A DNA stretch of 64,000 bases from Pseudomonas sp. RC10 (GCF_038397775.1 NZ_CP151650.1:5847001-5911000), one strand, 5' to 3'. Counted from the first letter of the stretch, positions 28,052 to 39,608 are shown. Notes: generated by a model from the letters alone, not told the origin. Program-made: numbers and translations.

Positions 28052-29559
28052 GAGCGAATGCGCTCACTGGCGGGGAGCGAAAAACTCAACGTCGCGCCGT
28101 GCCCCAACTCACTTTCGACCCAGATGCGTCCGCCATGGGCTTCGATAATCGAACGGCATATGGACAAACCCATGCCCATCCCTTCCGGTTTGGTGGTGAA
28201 AAACGGAATGAACAAGCTGGAGAGGTTCGCGGCCGAGATACCCGGCCCGTTGTCTTGAATGCTGAGCAAAACATCGCCTTGTGGCGCAGCCGTCAAGTGC
28301 ACGGCCAGCGTCCTGTTCTTGCCATGCATGCCAGCCATGGCCTGCATGGCGTTCATCAGCAGATTGATAATGACCTGCTGCAACTGCACCCGGTCCCCTT
28401 TGACTTCCACACTCCCCTGCACCGGCTTCAGGTCGAGAATCACGCGATGCCGCATGAGCTCCCTGCGCACCAGCGCGATGGATTCGACCAGGACATCCTG
28501 CAAATTAGTGGAGACATGCCGGGGGTCCGTCTTGCGTGACAAAACACGAATACGCCGGATGACTTCGCTGGCGCGATGAGCCTCACCCTTGATCCGCTCG
28601 ATGGCACTTCGCACCTCTGCCACATCCGGGACTTCGCGATCGAGCCAACGCAACCCGGCCTCGGCATTGGTGGTCATCGCCGACAGCGGCTGGTTGACCT
28701 CATGGGCGATAGACGCCGCCATCTCCCCCAACATCGTCACACGGGTGACGTGCGCCAACTGAGCCTGGGAGCGGTGCAGGGCTTCTTCAGCCAGTTTGGT
28801 CGCAGTGACATCCATCAACGCGCCCACGTATTCACAATCACCGGAAGCGTCATGGATCTGCTGAGCCAGCATTCGCAGGAACTTGGAGGAGCCGTCCGGC
28901 ATGATCAGACGAAACTCGGTATCGACGGGGGCGTGCTGAACGTACGCCTCATGGATCAAGCGTTTGAAGCCATGAATGTCCTCTGGATGAACGCGACTGA
29001 ACACGTATTCCAAGGAGGGATTCAACGCTTCATCCACCTGGAAAATGCGCCGCGCGCCGTCGGACCAACACATTTCGGCGCTCGGCATCTTCAAGCCGAT
29101 ACTGCCCGTCAGGCTCAAACGCTGAGCACCCGCGAGCAGAACTTCACTGCGGTGCAGCAAGCGAACCTGCGTTTGCAGTGCCTCTTTGGAGGCTTTGTTT
29201 TTCAGGGCCAGAAACCCGGTGATCGCAATGGCGCAGAGGCTGACCAGGCAACGCCCGAATGCCGGTATCAGCCACACAGTGCCGCGGGACCACTCAAGGC
29301 CATGGGTCAACAGGTAAGCAAGCAACGTCAGCGCACCACACCCGACCGTGGCAATGACGAGCCCCCTTTTAGATAACAGGTCCTCGGACATCAGGATGAC
29401 GGTCACATAAAGCACGGCAATGGCGACGTCGAGCGAGCTGAGCCAGTCCGTAAGGAAGATGGCCAATGTCAGCATCACAGCGCCGGAGCGCCACAACCAC
29501 ACGCTGGGCGGAGGGTCCGCCCGGAGCCCTCGCATGAGGGCAGTTGGGACATTATCCAT
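28048..29559 (-). CDS. PAS sensor histidine kinase partner of the FixJ-type regulator
   Basis: 503 residues from MDNVPTALMR. The frame extends 80 codons upstream without family support, so ATG 29559 is used although its ribosome site (AAGG) is distant. Four membrane segments (about 25-118) are followed by a PAS fold (165-255), dimerisation helix with phospho-accepting H286 (SIAHEVNQPLSAM), and an ATPase domain with N (INLLMNAMQAM), DNGPGIS and GMGMGLSICRSII. The HEVNQPLSA kinases typically act with FixJ-type regulators. The signal is unknown. Confidence 0.9.
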   Translation of the reverse strand: MDNVPTALMRGLRADPPPSVWLWRSGAVMLTLAIFLTDWLSSLDVAIAVLYVTVILMSEDLLSKRGLVIATVGCGALTLLAYLLTHGLEWSRGTVWLIPAFGRCLVSLCAIAITGFLALKNKASKEALQTQVRLLHRSEVLLAGAQRLSLTGSIGLKMPSAEMCWSDGARRIFQVDEALNPSLEYVFSRVHPEDIHGFKRLIHEAYVQHAPVDTEFRLIMPDGSSKFLRMLAQQIHDASGDCEYVGALMDVTATKLAEEALHRSQAQLAHVTRVTMLGEMAASIAHEVNQPLSAMTTNAEAGLRWLDREVPDVAEVRSAIERIKGEAHRASEVIRRIRVLSRKTDPRHVSTNLQDVLVESIALVRRELMRHRVILDLKPVQGSVEVKGDRVQLQQVIINLLMNAMQAMAGMHGKNRTLAVHLTAAPQGDVLLSIQDNGPGISAANLSSLFIPFFTTKPEGMGMGLSICRSIIEAHGGRIWVESELGHGATLSFSLPASERIRS

Positions 29560-29982
29560 TGCGACGTTTTGCCTTGTTATGAGGTATCGGGGGCAGCGCA
29601 AATCAGCATCGCGGACGTCAAGGTGCCCACGGCCCATCCCCGTCAGGACGACGAAAGGATGGCAAATCCTGGTGAAAGTTTTGATCGGGTGCGGTCTTGG
29701 GAACGGCGTTGTATCCGACCGGACACAAATATACGCAGGAAATGCGTCTGGAGACAGGGTCGGGGAATGATCGGTTGTGAAAGGTGCGCTCAAGCGCATT
29801 TGCGGGGTTACGCGCGGGCTTGGTGGGCCCTAACTGGGTGGGCCCTGAATAGAACAAGCCCCGGCATAAATACCAGGGCTTGTAATGGCCACATCCGTAT
29901 GGCCTTCGCATGAACCTTCAATCGATCAACCGGCGACCTCCCTGGCCGCCAATCGTCCGTTCGTACGGTTCTTCGAAACGTT
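29560..29982. other. 423-base gap between kinase and BON genes
   Basis: Holds the kinase promoter region near 29560-29700 and the BON gene terminator (29854-29883). A 10-base GGTGGGCCCT repeat occurs at 29821 and 29837. No supported gene. Confidence 0.5.
29854..29883 (-). terminator. Intrinsic terminator of the BON gene
   Basis: ACAAGCCC and GGGCTTGT form a stem around CGGCATAAATACCA. On the minus strand it is followed by TCTATTC. It lies 100 bases after the BON stop. Confidence 0.65.
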
Positions 29983-30333
29983 TTATTCGGCTTTCAGACC
30001 ATCAGCCGAAACGGCTTTGACGCCTTTGATTTTCTTGGTGATCGCAACAGCGGTTTTCTTTTGCGCGTCGGTCACAGCGACGGTGGACGACAGGGAAACC
30101 ACACCTTTGTTGGTCTCAACCTTGATGTCGGAGCCTGGAATGCCTTTTTCAGTCAGCAGGTCCGATTTGACCTTGGTGGTGATCCAGGTATCGGAGGTCG
30201 TTTCTTTTGCCTTGGTCATTTCACCAGCGGCAACCATCATCGGAGCTTGAGTAGAGGTTTGAGCCATGGCTACGTTAGCCAGGGTCAGAGTCAGAGCAGT
30301 GGCGGTAGCAGCAGCGATAGCGAACTTCTTCAT
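29983..30333 (-). CDS. Small secreted BON-domain protein
   Basis: 116 residues starting at MKKFAIAAATATAL; signal peptide likely cleaved at AMA-QTS (about residue 24). One BON domain follows (about 48-113): ITTKVKSDLLTEKGI, IKVETNKGVVSLSSTV and KIKGVKAVSADGL. BON proteins of this type (OsmY-like, with a single domain here) sit in the periplasm and often respond to osmotic or envelope stress; the role in this organism is not known. A start 12 codons upstream is rejected because it would precede the signal sequence. Confidence 0.85.
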   Translation of the reverse strand: MKKFAIAAATATALTLTLANVAMAQTSTQAPMMVAAGEMTKAKETTSDTWITTKVKSDLLTEKGIPGSDIKVETNKGVVSLSSTVAVTDAQKKTAVAITKKIKGVKAVSADGLKAE

Positions 30334-30577
30334 ACGAGTAACTCCTGTTTTTCTCAGAATCTGCGCCAACCTCGTTGGCAGCAGGGTTACTGGTATATCG
30401 CAAGCGCTGTGCCAAACCTCTTAAGACGTTTTTTTCTATAAATATCAACAGGTTAAAAAAATGTGGATCCCGGGGAATCGTGCAGATTGCCCGTTTACAG
30501 AAAGTTCCGCTTGCAAGATGCATGTTCCAAGCGGGTGAAAACGGATGCTGTGGGCCATAAGCCCTTAATTCCGCTCG

Positions 30578-30606
30578 AAAAAAAAGGGCCCCTAAGGGCC
30601 CTTTTT
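30578..30606 (-). terminator. Intrinsic terminator of pnp
   Basis: GGGCCC-CTAA-GGGCCC stem flanked by A8 and T5 runs, 20 bases beyond the pnp stop. It can work in both directions. The 295-base gap to the BON gene contains no further supported feature. Confidence 0.9.
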
Positions 30607-30628
30607 CTACAGCAGGGGAAGCGTGCGA

Positions 30629-32734
30629 TTAAACGCCCGATGCCTTGGCTGCAGCGACGTCTTTGATCGACAGCTTGATGCGACCGCGGTTGTCGACGTC
30701 CAGTACCAGCACTTCGACTTCCTGGCCTTCTTTCAACACGTCGGTGACTTTTTCAACGCGAGCATCGCTCAGCATCGAGATGTGCACCAGACCGTCTTTG
30801 CCAGGCAGGATGTTGACGAATGCGCCGAAGTCGACGATGCGCTCAACCTTACCGACGTAGATCTTGCCGATCTCTGCCTCTGCGGTGATACCCAGAACGC
30901 GCTGACGTGCTGCTTCAGCCGCTTCCTTGGTTTCGCCGAAGATTTTGATCGAGCCGTCGTCTTCAATGTCGATCGAAGCCTTGGTTTCTTCGCAGATGGC
31001 ACGAATGGTCGCGCCGCCTTTGCCGATGACGTCACGGATTTTGTCGGTGTCGATCTTCATCGCAATCATGGTCGGAGCGTTTTCCGACAGCTCAGGACGC
31101 GACTGGCCAATGATCTGGTTCATCTGACCGAGGATGTTCAGGCGAGCTTCCAGGGCTTGGCCCAGGGCGATCTCCATGATCTCTTCGGTGATGCCTTTGA
31201 TCTTGATGTCCATCTGCAGCGCGGTAACGCCTTTAGCGGTACCGGCCACTTTGAAGTCCATGTCGCCGAGGTGGTCTTCGTCACCCAGGATGTCGGTCAG
31301 AACAGCGAATTTCTCGCCTTCTTTAACCAGACCCATGGCGATACCGGCAACCGGTGCCTTCAGCGGAACACCCGCGTCCATCAGCGCCAGCGAAGCGCCG
31401 CAGACCGACGCCATGGAGCTGGAACCGTTGGACTCGGTGATTTCCGATACGACACGGATGGTGTACGGGAACGCGTCAGCAGCAGGCAGCATGGCCTGAA
31501 CCGAACGGCGAGCCAGACGGCCGTGGCCGATTTCGCGACGACCAGCGCCACCCATGCGACCACACTCGCCCACCGAGAACGGAGGGAAGTTGTAGTGCAG
31601 CATGAACGGGTCTTTTTTCTCGCCTTCCAGGGTGTCCAGCAGTTGTGCGTCACGGGCAGTACCCAGGGTCGCTACCACCAGCGCCTGCGTTTCGCCACGG
31701 GTGAACAGTGCAGAACCGTGAGTCTTCGGCAGAACGCCGACTTCGATGTTTAGCGGACGTACGGTGCGGGTGTCGCGGCCGTCGATACGCGGTTTGCCAT
31801 CAACAATGTTCTGGCGAACGGTGCGGTATTCGATCTCACCGAAAGCGGCTTTGACTTCGGAAGCCGACGGGCTGCCTTCCTCAACGGCCAGCTTGGCGAC
31901 AACCTGATCCTTCAACTCGCCCAAGCGAGCGTAACGGTCGGCCTTGACGGTGATGGTGTAAGCCTCGGAAATCGCAGCGCCGAACTCGGAGCGGATAGCG
32001 CCCAGCAGTGCAGTGGCTTCTGGCTGAGGCGCCCAGGTCCAGGTTGGCTTGGCAGCTTCAGCGGCCAGCTCTTTGACAGCCTTGATGACCGACTGGAATT
32101 CGTCGTGTGCGAAAAGGACCGCGCCCAGCATCTGGTCTTCGGTCAGCTCTTTGGCTTCGGATTCAACCATCAGCACCGCTTCTTCGGTACCGGCAACGAC
32201 CATGTCCAGGCTCGATGCTTTCAGTTGCTCGTAAGTCGGGTTCAGCAGATAGCCGGTGCTTTCGTGGAATGCCACGCGAGCGGCGCCAATCGGGCCGTCG
32301 AACGGGATACCGGAGATTGCGAGGGCAGCCGAAGTACCGATCATCGCAGCGATGTCCGGATCGGTTTTCTTGCTGGTGGAAACGACGGTGCAGACAACCT
32401 GCACTTCGTTCATGAAGCCTTCAGGAAACAGTGGGCGGATCGGACGGTCGATCAGACGCGACGTCAGTGTTTCTTTCTCGGAGGGACGGCCTTCACGCTT
32501 GAAGAAACCGCCAGGGATCTTGCCCGCAGCGTAGGTTTTTTCCTGGTAGTGAACGGACAGCGGGAAGAAGCCTTTGCCAGCGTCAGCTTGTTTGGCGCCG
32601 ACCACAGTCACGAGTACGGTGACGTCGTCGTCAACGGTGACCAATACTGCACCAGAAGCCTGACGGGCGATGCGGCCTGTCTCCAGCGTGACGGTCGATT
32701 GACCGAATTGAAACGTCTTGATTACCGGGTTCAC
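30629..32734 (-). CDS. pnp: Polynucleotide phosphorylase
   Basis: 701 residues, normal length. Two RNase PH-like halves, with the active-site region in the second ([59 protein letters not shown]), are followed by KH ([18 protein letters not shown], about 560-600) and S1 ([18 protein letters not shown], about 620-690) RNA-binding domains. It degrades mRNA from the 3' end with phosphate and takes part in the degradosome. It follows rpsO by about 209 bases, as in other gamma-proteobacteria. That leader could carry the RNase III-dependent autocontrol known in E. coli, but no clear long hairpin was found. Confidence 0.98.
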   Translation of the reverse strand: MNPVIKTFQFGQSTVTLETGRIARQASGAVLVTVDDDVTVLVTVVGAKQADAGKGFFPLSVHYQEKTYAAGKIPGGFFKREGRPSEKETLTSRLIDRPIRPLFPEGFMNEVQVVCTVVSTSKKTDPDIAAMIGTSAALAISGIPFDGPIGAARVAFHESTGYLLNPTYEQLKASSLDMVVAGTEEAVLMVESEAKELTEDQMLGAVLFAHDEFQSVIKAVKELAAEAAKPTWTWAPQPEATALLGAIRSEFGAAISEAYTITVKADRYARLGELKDQVVAKLAVEEGSPSASEVKAAFGEIEYRTVRQNIVDGKPRIDGRDTRTVRPLNIEVGVLPKTHGSALFTRGETQALVVATLGTARDAQLLDTLEGEKKDPFMLHYNFPPFSVGECGRMGGAGRREIGHGRLARRSVQAMLPAADAFPYTIRVVSEITESNGSSSMASVCGASLALMDAGVPLKAPVAGIAMGLVKEGEKFAVLTDILGDEDHLGDMDFKVAGTAKGVTALQMDIKIKGITEEIMEIALGQALEARLNILGQMNQIIGQSRPELSENAPTMIAMKIDTDKIRDVIGKGGATIRAICEETKASIDIEDDGSIKIFGETKEAAEAARQRVLGITAEAEIGKIYVGKVERIVDFGAFVNILPGKDGLVHISMLSDARVEKVTDVLKEGQEVEVLVLDVDNRGRIKLSIKDVAAAKASGV

Positions 32735-32943
32735 GGTTTCCTACCTTCTTTGTGGCTCTTGGGGGAACTGGTTTCTTGCGAATTCGTGGGCAGTGAGGGG
32801 AGTCGGCCCCTGCGGCAGTCCAGGTGTACAGCCAAGCGTATAAAACATGTATCCAGATAAAACTTGAGGCTGGGAGCCTGCCATGCGCCAGCGGGAAACC
32901 CTCTGACGCACGACAGACAACCAACCTCTAGCGCAATCGCTGA

Positions 32944-33213
32944 TTAGCGACGCAGACCCAGGCGACCGATCAGAGCGCTGTAACGGCTCAGGTCTTTGCC
33001 TTTCAGGTAGTCCAGCAGCTTACGACGCTGGTTTACCATGCGGATCAGACCACGACGGGAGTGGTGGTCTTTACCGTTGGCCTTGAAGTGACCTTGCAGT
33101 TTGTTGATGTTGGCGGTCAGCAGTGCAACTTGCACTTCTGGCGAACCAGTGTCACCAACAGCTTGCTGGTAGTCGGTTACGATCTGAGATTTTTCTTCAA
33201 CGCTGAGAGCCAT
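32944..33213 (-). CDS. rpsO: Ribosomal protein S15
   Basis: 89 residues, the standard S15 size. [20 protein letters not shown] and the conserved [22 protein letters not shown] are typical. It binds 16S rRNA in the platform of the 30S subunit. It lies between truB and pnp, and in E. coli it represses its own translation through a leader pseudoknot; the 149-base region ahead of it would be the place to look for that. Confidence 0.98.
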   Translation of the reverse strand: MALSVEEKSQIVTDYQQAVGDTGSPEVQVALLTANINKLQGHFKANGKDHHSRRGLIRMVNQRRKLLDYLKGKDLSRYSALIGRLGLRR

Positions 33214-33362
33214 GAGGCAATCCTTTTATCAGGAAACCGCTCCAGAGAGACGATTTCAACAGGCCGAGAGCAAACTCTCGTATTAAAAAATGAGGCGTGA
33301 CCATGCCTGTTAACAGCCACCCTTCACCGCCGTGCAGGAAACCCTGTCACAACGGGTTTCGG

Positions 33363-34280
33363 TCACTCTGACCGAATCAAACGACGCGGCGCAATCCGCC
33401 CGTCTTCACTCACTTCACCGATTCCGATGAAGCGTCCTTCGTGATCCTGCACCCGTACCATGCCGAACTTCGGCGCATCCGGGGCTCTGACTGGCTGACC
33501 GTGCAGCCAGTAAAACGAACTGTGCTCGGAAAATTGCAGCAGAGGCCAATCCTGCAAACCGCTGTCGGAAGGCATCAGGAAACGATCAACCGCTTCGTTA
33601 CCACCTTCGGCGTGAACCGCTTCAAGCTCTTCCAGCGTAACAGTCTGCGCCAGTGTGAACGGCCCTGCTTGCGTACGACGCAGCTCGGCAACATACGCGC
33701 CACAGCCCAGTTTTTCACCGATATCTTCCACGAGGGTGCGGATATAGGTGCCTTTGCTGCAGTCAACGGCCAGTCGCGCGGTCTCACCTTCGCTCGCCAA
33801 TAATTCCAGGCGCGCAATAGTAACAGAACGCGGTTCGCGCTCCACCACTTCCCCTGCGCGAGCCAACTTGTACAACGGCTGGCCATCACGCTTGAGGGCA
33901 GAGTACATCGGCGGTATCTGACTGATTTGCCCACGAAAATCAGGCAATACAGCTTCGATATCGGAGCGACCAACGGTCACCGGACGAGTTTGTAACACGT
34001 CGCCTTCGGCGTCCGCCGTGGTGGTGGTCTTGCCCAACTGCATCAGGGTTTCGTAACCCTTGTCGGAATCGAGCAGGTATTGGGAGAATTTGGTCGCCTC
34101 TCCGAAGCACAGTGGCAGCACGCCGGTGGCAAGGGGATCGAGGCTACCGGTGTGGCCGGCCTTTTCCGCATTGAGCAACCAGCGCACCTTCTGCAAGGCG
34201 GCGTTGGAGGTGAAACCCAGCGGCTTGTCGAGCAGGATGATGCCGCTGACGTTGCGGCGAATACGCTTGACCTGAGCCAC
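33363..34280 (-). CDS. truB: tRNA pseudouridine-55 synthase
   Basis: 305 residues. The catalytic aspartate lies in [18 protein letters not shown] (about residues 41-58), and [18 protein letters not shown] and [16 protein letters not shown] are TruB landmarks. It makes pseudouridine 55 in the T-loop of tRNAs. It begins only four bases after rbfA, so the two are one transcript. A stem of GAAACCC/GGGTTTC lies directly after its stop (33338-33360), without a clear U tract. Confidence 0.97.
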   Translation of the reverse strand: MAQVKRIRRNVSGIILLDKPLGFTSNAALQKVRWLLNAEKAGHTGSLDPLATGVLPLCFGEATKFSQYLLDSDKGYETLMQLGKTTTTADAEGDVLQTRPVTVGRSDIEAVLPDFRGQISQIPPMYSALKRDGQPLYKLARAGEVVEREPRSVTIARLELLASEGETARLAVDCSKGTYIRTLVEDIGEKLGCGAYVAELRRTQAGPFTLAQTVTLEELEAVHAEGGNEAVDRFLMPSDSGLQDWPLLQFSEHSSFYWLHGQPVRAPDAPKFGMVRVQDHEGRFIGIGEVSEDGRIAPRRLIRSE

Positions 34281-34284
34281 GCCG

Positions 34285-34686
34285 TTATTCCTCCGAACCG
34301 TCTTGCTTGGCAGCAGGTTCGTGCTGACCGTCCTCGGCCACCGCGCGCTCGATCAACGCCGACAGGTGCGCGCCACGGGCAACGCTTTCGTCGTAGTGGA
34401 AATGCAATTGAGGCACGCTGCGCAGCTTCATTTCACGCGCCAGTTGCATGCGCAGGAAACCCGCTGCGGAATTCAAGACCTTGATGGTCTGGCTGATGTC
34501 TTCAGCGTTGTCCTGGCCCATCACGGTGATGAAAATCTTCGCGTGGCCCACATCACGGCTGACGTCGACAGCAGTGATGGTGACCAGACCTACGCGCGGG
34601 TCTTTGACTTCACGACGGATCAGTTGAGCCAGCTCGCGCTGCATCTGATCGCCGATACGTTGGGTACGGCTGTATTCTTTTGCCAT
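34285..34686 (-). CDS. rbfA: Ribosome-binding factor A
   Basis: 133 residues with the KH-like RbfA fold: [36 protein letters not shown] at the start and [25 protein letters not shown] near the end. It assists 30S maturation, mainly of the 16S 5' end, in cooperation with RimP and IF-2. It is 157 bases downstream of infB in the same operon. Confidence 0.97.
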   Translation of the reverse strand: MAKEYSRTQRIGDQMQRELAQLIRREVKDPRVGLVTITAVDVSRDVGHAKIFITVMGQDNAEDISQTIKVLNSAAGFLRMQLAREMKLRSVPQLHFHYDESVARGAHLSALIERAVAEDGQHEPAAKQDGSEE

Positions 34687-34843
34687 GTCTTGTTACCTGT
34701 ACTGACCTCCGGCAAAAGCCGTCCGGTCTGAAAGCGGCAAACGCCCGGCCTGGCAGAAGCCGGACCGGGCGTTGCGTTTAGAACCCATGATGTGCGCTGA
34801 GCATTTTCATGCGACGTTCGCCAGAGTTCCTGAAGCTCGCGAT

Positions 34844-37384
34844 TTAGAGGCTGCGAGCCACTTGGACCTTCTCGAAGACTTCGATCTTGTCGCCGACCTT
34901 GACGTCGTTGTAGCTCTTGACGCCGATACCGCATTCCATGCCGGCACGTACTTCGGAAGCGTCATCCTTGAAGCGGCGCAGGGATTCCAGCTCGCCTTCG
35001 AAGATAACGATGTCTTCACGCAGTACACGGATCGGACGGTTACGGAACACAACGCCTTCAATGACCATGCAGCCGGCGATCGCACCGAATTTCGGCGAGC
35101 GGAACACGTCGCGAACTTCGGCGATACCCAGGATGTTCTCCCGGACGTCGCTGCCAAGCATGCCAGTAAGGGCTTTCTTGACGTCTTCGATGATGTCGTA
35201 GATGACGTTGTAGTAACGCATGTCCAGACCTTCCTGCTCGACGATCTTGCGCGCGCCAGCATCAGCACGCACGTTGAAGCCGAACAGAACAGCGTTGGAA
35301 GCCAGCGCCAGGTTGGCGTCGCTTTCGGTGATACCACCGACGCCGCCGCCCACTACACGCACTTGCACTTCGTCGTTGCCCAGGCCATTCAAAGCGCCCT
35401 GCAAAGCTTCGAGTGAGCCACGGACGTCGGATTTGAGGACGATGTTGAGCGTCTTCTTCTCTTCCTGACCCATGTTCTCGAAGATGTTTTCCAGCTTGCC
35501 GGCGTGAGCACGGGCCAGCTTGACTTCGCGGAACTTGCCTTGACGGAACAGAGCCACTTCACGGGCTTTCTTCTCGTCAGCAACTACGCTCATCTCGTCG
35601 CCAGCGTCCGGTGTACCGTCCAGGCCGAGAATCTCGACAGGGATGGATGGACCGGCTTCCTTGATGGATTTGCCGTTCTCGTCGAGCATGGCGCGGACAC
35701 GACCGTAGTTGGAGCCAACCAGGACCATGTCGCCCTGACGCAGCGTACCGTCCTGAACCAGAACGGTGGCCACTGGACCACGGCCCTTGTCCAGACGCGA
35801 TTCAACCACGACACCACGACCTGGGGCCGATGGCGTAGCGACCAGTTCCAGAACTTCAGCTTGAAGCAGAACCGCTTCCAGCAGTTCGTCGACACCCGTA
35901 CCGACTTTCGCCGATACCGGTACGAATGGGGTATCACCACCCCACTCTTCGGACGTTACGCCATGAACCGACAGTTCACTGCGGATACGGTCCAGGTCAG
36001 CACCCGGCTTGTCGATCTTGTTGACCGCCACGACCAACGGAACGCCAGCAGCGACAGCATGCTGAACGGCTTCGATGGTTTGAGGCATGACACCGTCGTC
36101 GGCAGCAACTACCAGAATCACGATGTCGGTCGCCTTGGCACCACGGGCACGCATTGCGGTAAACGCGGCGTGACCCGGAGTGTCGAGGAACGTCACCATG
36201 CCACGCTCGGTTTCAACGTGGTACGCACCAATGTGCTGGGTGATACCACCGGCTTCGCCAGCGGCAACCTTGGCACGACGGATGTAGTCGAGCAGCGAGG
36301 TCTTACCGTGGTCAACGTGACCCATGACGGTCACGACCGGCGCACGGGGAACCGTCTCACCTTCGAACTTCAGGGACTCAGCCAGGGAATCTTCCAGGGC
36401 GGTATCGCTGACCAGGGTCACTTTGTGGCCCAGTTCTTCAGCGACCAGTTGGGCAGTTTCCTGATCCAGAACCTGGTTGATGGTGGCTGGCGTGCCCAGC
36501 TTGAACATGAACTTGATGATTTCAGCAGCTTTGACCGACATCTGTTGAGCGAGGTCGCCCACAGTGATGGTCTCGCCGATCTTCACTTCACGAACCACAG
36601 GACCGGTAGGGTTCTGGAAGCCGTGAGCGTTGCGCTTCTTCAGTTTCGCCTTGCCGCGACCGCCACGACGGAAACCATCGCTTTCTTCGTCGGTGGTGCG
36701 AGGAGCGACACGTGGCGCAGGCGCCTTTTCCTTGACCGAAGCACGATGCGGAGCGTTTTTGCGCTCGCCATCGCCACCGCCGCCACGACGATTGTTATCG
36801 TCGGCACGTGGTTTATCAGGGCGACGAGGCTCCTCGCGCTTGCGAATATCGGCAGCCGGTGCAGGGGCAGCGACAGGCGCTTCCTGAACAGGCTCTGCAG
36901 CCACTTGCGGAGCGGCTTCGGCTGCTGGCGCCGGAGCAGCAACAGCGTCAGCAGTTTCCTGAGCAGTAGCAGGCTGGCGGCGCGCTTCTTCTTCGGCACG
37001 CTGACGGGCTTCTTCTTCAGCCTTTTGACGCGCGGCATTTTCTACCGCACGACGCTCTTCCTGCTCGCGCTTGCGCTCGGCTTCGATTTCTTCCGGGCTA
37101 CGCTGTACGAAGACTTTCTTTTTACGTACTTCAACGCTGATGCTTTTGCTGCCAGCAACGCGCAGGGTACTGGTGGTTTTACGCTGCAAAGTGATCTTGC
37201 GCGGTTCTTCCACTTTAGCCTTGTGGCCGCTTTTCAGGTGCGTCAACAGGGCTTGTTTTTCGTTATCGGTCACAACTTGCTCGGCGGCGGTGTGCGGCAG
37301 ACCTGCCTCACGCATCTGCTGTAACAGGCGCTCTACCGGTGTGTCGACCGTTTTGGCCAGTTCTTTCACCGTGACTTGCGTCAT
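34844..37384 (-). CDS. infB: Translation initiation factor IF-2
   Basis: 846 residues. An N-terminal IF-2 domain ([19 protein letters not shown]) is followed by a long charged, alanine/proline-rich linker (about 80-230) and a second IF2_N. The GTP-binding domain has [23 protein letters not shown] and NKIDKPGA, then domains II-IV with the fMet-tRNA-binding C-terminus. It places initiator tRNA on the 30S subunit. Alternative internal starts (IF-2beta/gamma) are plausible because M codons occur in the linker region, but were not assigned. Confidence 0.98.
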   Translation of the reverse strand: MTQVTVKELAKTVDTPVERLLQQMREAGLPHTAAEQVVTDNEKQALLTHLKSGHKAKVEEPRKITLQRKTTSTLRVAGSKSISVEVRKKKVFVQRSPEEIEAERKREQEERRAVENAARQKAEEEARQRAEEEARRQPATAQETADAVAAPAPAAEAAPQVAAEPVQEAPVAAPAPAADIRKREEPRRPDKPRADDNNRRGGGGDGERKNAPHRASVKEKAPAPRVAPRTTDEESDGFRRGGRGKAKLKKRNAHGFQNPTGPVVREVKIGETITVGDLAQQMSVKAAEIIKFMFKLGTPATINQVLDQETAQLVAEELGHKVTLVSDTALEDSLAESLKFEGETVPRAPVVTVMGHVDHGKTSLLDYIRRAKVAAGEAGGITQHIGAYHVETERGMVTFLDTPGHAAFTAMRARGAKATDIVILVVAADDGVMPQTIEAVQHAVAAGVPLVVAVNKIDKPGADLDRIRSELSVHGVTSEEWGGDTPFVPVSAKVGTGVDELLEAVLLQAEVLELVATPSAPGRGVVVESRLDKGRGPVATVLVQDGTLRQGDMVLVGSNYGRVRAMLDENGKSIKEAGPSIPVEILGLDGTPDAGDEMSVVADEKKAREVALFRQGKFREVKLARAHAGKLENIFENMGQEEKKTLNIVLKSDVRGSLEALQGALNGLGNDEVQVRVVGGGVGGITESDANLALASNAVLFGFNVRADAGARKIVEQEGLDMRYYNVIYDIIEDVKKALTGMLGSDVRENILGIAEVRDVFRSPKFGAIAGCMVIEGVVFRNRPIRVLREDIVIFEGELESLRRFKDDASEVRAGMECGIGVKSYNDVKVGDKIEVFEKVQVARSL

Positions 37385-37411
37385 GCACTTCTCTCCTCAG
37401 GCCGCATTTAC

Positions 37412-38893
37412 TTACTCGAACCAATGGGCTCGGGCGGCCATGATCAACTTGCCGGCACGATCATCGTCAATGCCGTCGATGTCGAGCAGATCGTCAATAG
37501 ACTGCTCGGCCAGGTCTTCGCGGGTAATTACGCCGCGCACCGCCAGTTCCATCGCCAAATCCTTGTCCATACCCTCAAGCGAGAGCAGGTCTTCGGCCGG
37601 ATGGGCGTCTGCCAGCTTTTCCTCAGTAGCGATGGCTTTGGTCAACAAACGATCCTTGGCGCGAGCACGAAGCTCGTTGACGATGTCTTCGTCAAAGCCG
37701 TCGATGTTGAGCATTTCTTCCAACGGTACGTAGGCAATCTCTTCCAGGCTGGTGAAGCCTTCGTCCACCAGAACCTGCGCGAGTTCTTCGTCGACTTCCA
37801 ACTCTTCGATGAAGTTACGCAGGATGTCGCCGGTTTCCGCTTGCTGCTTGGCCTGGATGTCCGATTCGGTCATCACGTTCAGGGTCCAGCCAGTCAACTG
37901 GCTTGCCAGACGCACGTTCTGGCCGCCGCGACCAATCGCTTGGGCCAGGTTGTCCGCACCGACAGCGATGTCCATGGCGTGGGCGTCTTCATCAACGATG
38001 ATCGCTGCCACTTCGGCAGGCGACATGGCGTTGATGACGAACTGCGCCGGGTTATCGTCCCAGAGCACAATATCCACACGCTCGCCGCCCAACTCGCCGG
38101 AAACAGCCTGGACACGCGAACCACGCATGCCGATGCACGCGCCTTGCGGGTCAATGCGTTTGTCCTTGGAGCGAACTGCGATTTTTGCACGCGAACCAGG
38201 ATCACGAGAGGCAGCCATCACCTCAATGAGACCTTCGGCAATTTCCGGTACTTCAATCCGGAACAGCTCGATCAGCATCTCTGGCGCAGTACGCGACAGG
38301 ATCAACTGAGGACCACGGTTTTCAGTGCGGATCTCTTTGAGCAATGCACGGACGCGGACACCGACGCGGAAAGTTTCCCGGGAGATGATGTCTTCACGCG
38401 CCAGCAGCGCCTCGGCATTGTTACCTAAGTCGACGATGACATTGTCACGTGTAACTTTTTTAACAGTGCCGGAAATGATTTCGCCCAGACGCTCACGATA
38501 AGCGTCCACGACTTGAGCGCGCTCGGCTTCGCGTACTTTCTGCACAATGACTTGCTTGGCAGTCTGGGCAGCGATACGGCCGAACTCGATAGACTCGATC
38601 TTTTCCTCTACGACATCGCCGACGTTCGCACCGGGGTGCGTCTCGGCAACCTTGCTCGGCCAGGTTTCGATGGCCGGATCATCAAGGTCTTCTTCTTCGA
38701 CGACTGTCCAGCGACGGAACGTCTCGTAAGCGCCCGTGTGGCGGTTGATTTCCACACGCAGGTCAACTTCGTCTTCAAAACGCTTTTTAGTGGCCGTGGC
38801 CAACGCGATTTCCAGCGCTTCAAAAATTACACCGGCCGGTACGCCTTTTTCATTGGATACCGACTCAACAACCAGCAGTACTTCTTTGCTCAT
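37412..38893 (-). CDS. nusA: Transcription elongation/termination factor NusA
   Basis: 493 residues from [12 protein letters not shown]; the seven codons before it are rejected. The NusA N-terminal domain is followed by an S1 domain (about 135-200), two KH domains ([37 protein letters not shown]) and two acidic C-terminal repeats (about 365-490), matching the Pseudomonas/E. coli form. It binds RNA polymerase and nascent RNA and stimulates intrinsic termination and, with other factors, antitermination. It follows rimP. See the terminator series at 39429-39521 for possible self-control. Confidence 0.98.
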   Translation of the reverse strand: MSKEVLLVVESVSNEKGVPAGVIFEALEIALATATKKRFEDEVDLRVEINRHTGAYETFRRWTVVEEEDLDDPAIETWPSKVAETHPGANVGDVVEEKIESIEFGRIAAQTAKQVIVQKVREAERAQVVDAYRERLGEIISGTVKKVTRDNVIVDLGNNAEALLAREDIISRETFRVGVRVRALLKEIRTENRGPQLILSRTAPEMLIELFRIEVPEIAEGLIEVMAASRDPGSRAKIAVRSKDKRIDPQGACIGMRGSRVQAVSGELGGERVDIVLWDDNPAQFVINAMSPAEVAAIIVDEDAHAMDIAVGADNLAQAIGRGGQNVRLASQLTGWTLNVMTESDIQAKQQAETGDILRNFIEELEVDEELAQVLVDEGFTSLEEIAYVPLEEMLNIDGFDEDIVNELRARAKDRLLTKAIATEEKLADAHPAEDLLSLEGMDKDLAMELAVRGVITREDLAEQSIDDLLDIDGIDDDRAGKLIMAARAHWFE

Positions 38894-38940
38894 CGTACGC
38901 CTCGCCTTTCGCAAGCCATTGGATCCGCGGGATCCGCGTC

Positions 38941-39399
38941 TCAGTCAAACGTGGGAATAATGTTGGCTTTGTCGATCAGATCGATCGGCAACAGGTATTC
39001 GTGAGTATCCACTTGCACCACGACATCCTGCTCCTCCACCCCGCGGAGAAGGCCTTGAAAGTTACGTCGACCGTCGAAGGGCGAGCGCAGCTTTATCTTC
39101 ACTTGTTCCCCGGCAAAGGCTGCAAACTGCTCAATCGTGAACAGCGGGCGTTCCATGCCAGGAGAAGAAACTTCGAGCGTATATTCGGAGCTGATCGGAT
39201 CTTCTACGTCCAGAACACCGCTGATCTGACGGCTGACGATGGCACAATCGTCCACCAGCACGCCGCCCTCTTTATCGATATAAACGCGCAACATTGAGTG
39301 ACGACCCTGGGCCGAAAACTCGATACCCCAGCATTCATAGCCAAGGGCCACGACCACCGGGGCCAGCAAGGCCTGCAACTGTTCTAGCTTGCTCGACAC
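38941..39399 (-). CDS. rimP: Ribosome maturation factor RimP
   Basis: 152 residues from a GTG at 39399. That start is favoured because a strong GAGGGGG site lies five bases ahead; the ATG at 39417 lies upstream of this ribosome site and would add six residues (MHEGVQ). Conserved RimP text: [28 protein letters not shown] and SPGMERPLF. It aids 30S assembly and is the first protein gene of the rimP-nusA-infB operon. Confidence 0.96.
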   Translation of the reverse strand: MSSKLEQLQALLAPVVVALGYECWGIEFSAQGRHSMLRVYIDKEGGVLVDDCAIVSRQISGVLDVEDPISSEYTLEVSSPGMERPLFTIEQFAAFAGEQVKIKLRSPFDGRRNFQGLLRGVEEQDVVVQVDTHEYLLPIDLIDKANIIPTFD

Positions 39400-39428
39400 C
39401 TGAACCCCCTCGTGCATGCTGTGCAAAT

Positions 39429-39450
39429 AAAAAATGGGCAAAGCGCCCAT
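39429..39450 (-). terminator. Intrinsic terminator 3 upstream of rimP
   Basis: ATGGGC and GCCCAT (39434-39450) pair around five bases and are followed on the minus strand by TTTTTTATTTG. It ends about 30 bases before the rimP start, so rimP needs read-through. Confidence 0.75.
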
Positions 39451-39455
39451 CTCAT

Positions 39456-39480
39456 GAAAAACGCCGTTGAACAGCGGCGT
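39456..39480 (-). terminator. Intrinsic terminator 2 upstream of rimP
   Basis: ACGCCG and CGGCGT pair around eight bases, followed on the minus strand by TTTTTCATG. The second of three in a row. Confidence 0.7.
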
Positions 39481-39497
39481 AATAAAGTGTCCAGCTA

Positions 39498-39521
39498 ACA
39501 AAAAGCCCCTGAAAAGGGGCT
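39498..39521 (-). terminator. Intrinsic terminator 1 after tRNA-fMet
   Basis: AGCCCCT and AGGGGCT form a seven-pair stem with a TTTC loop, followed by TTTTTGT on the minus strand. Eleven bases downstream of the tRNA CCA end. Confidence 0.85.
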
Positions 39522-39531
39522 CCGCTAAAAC

Positions 39532-39608
<77 letters not shown>

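Noticed and set aside
35504..37324. 606-residue plus-strand frame
   Set aside because: Lies wholly antisense to infB; composition is a mirror of infB codon bias and no domain is recognisable.
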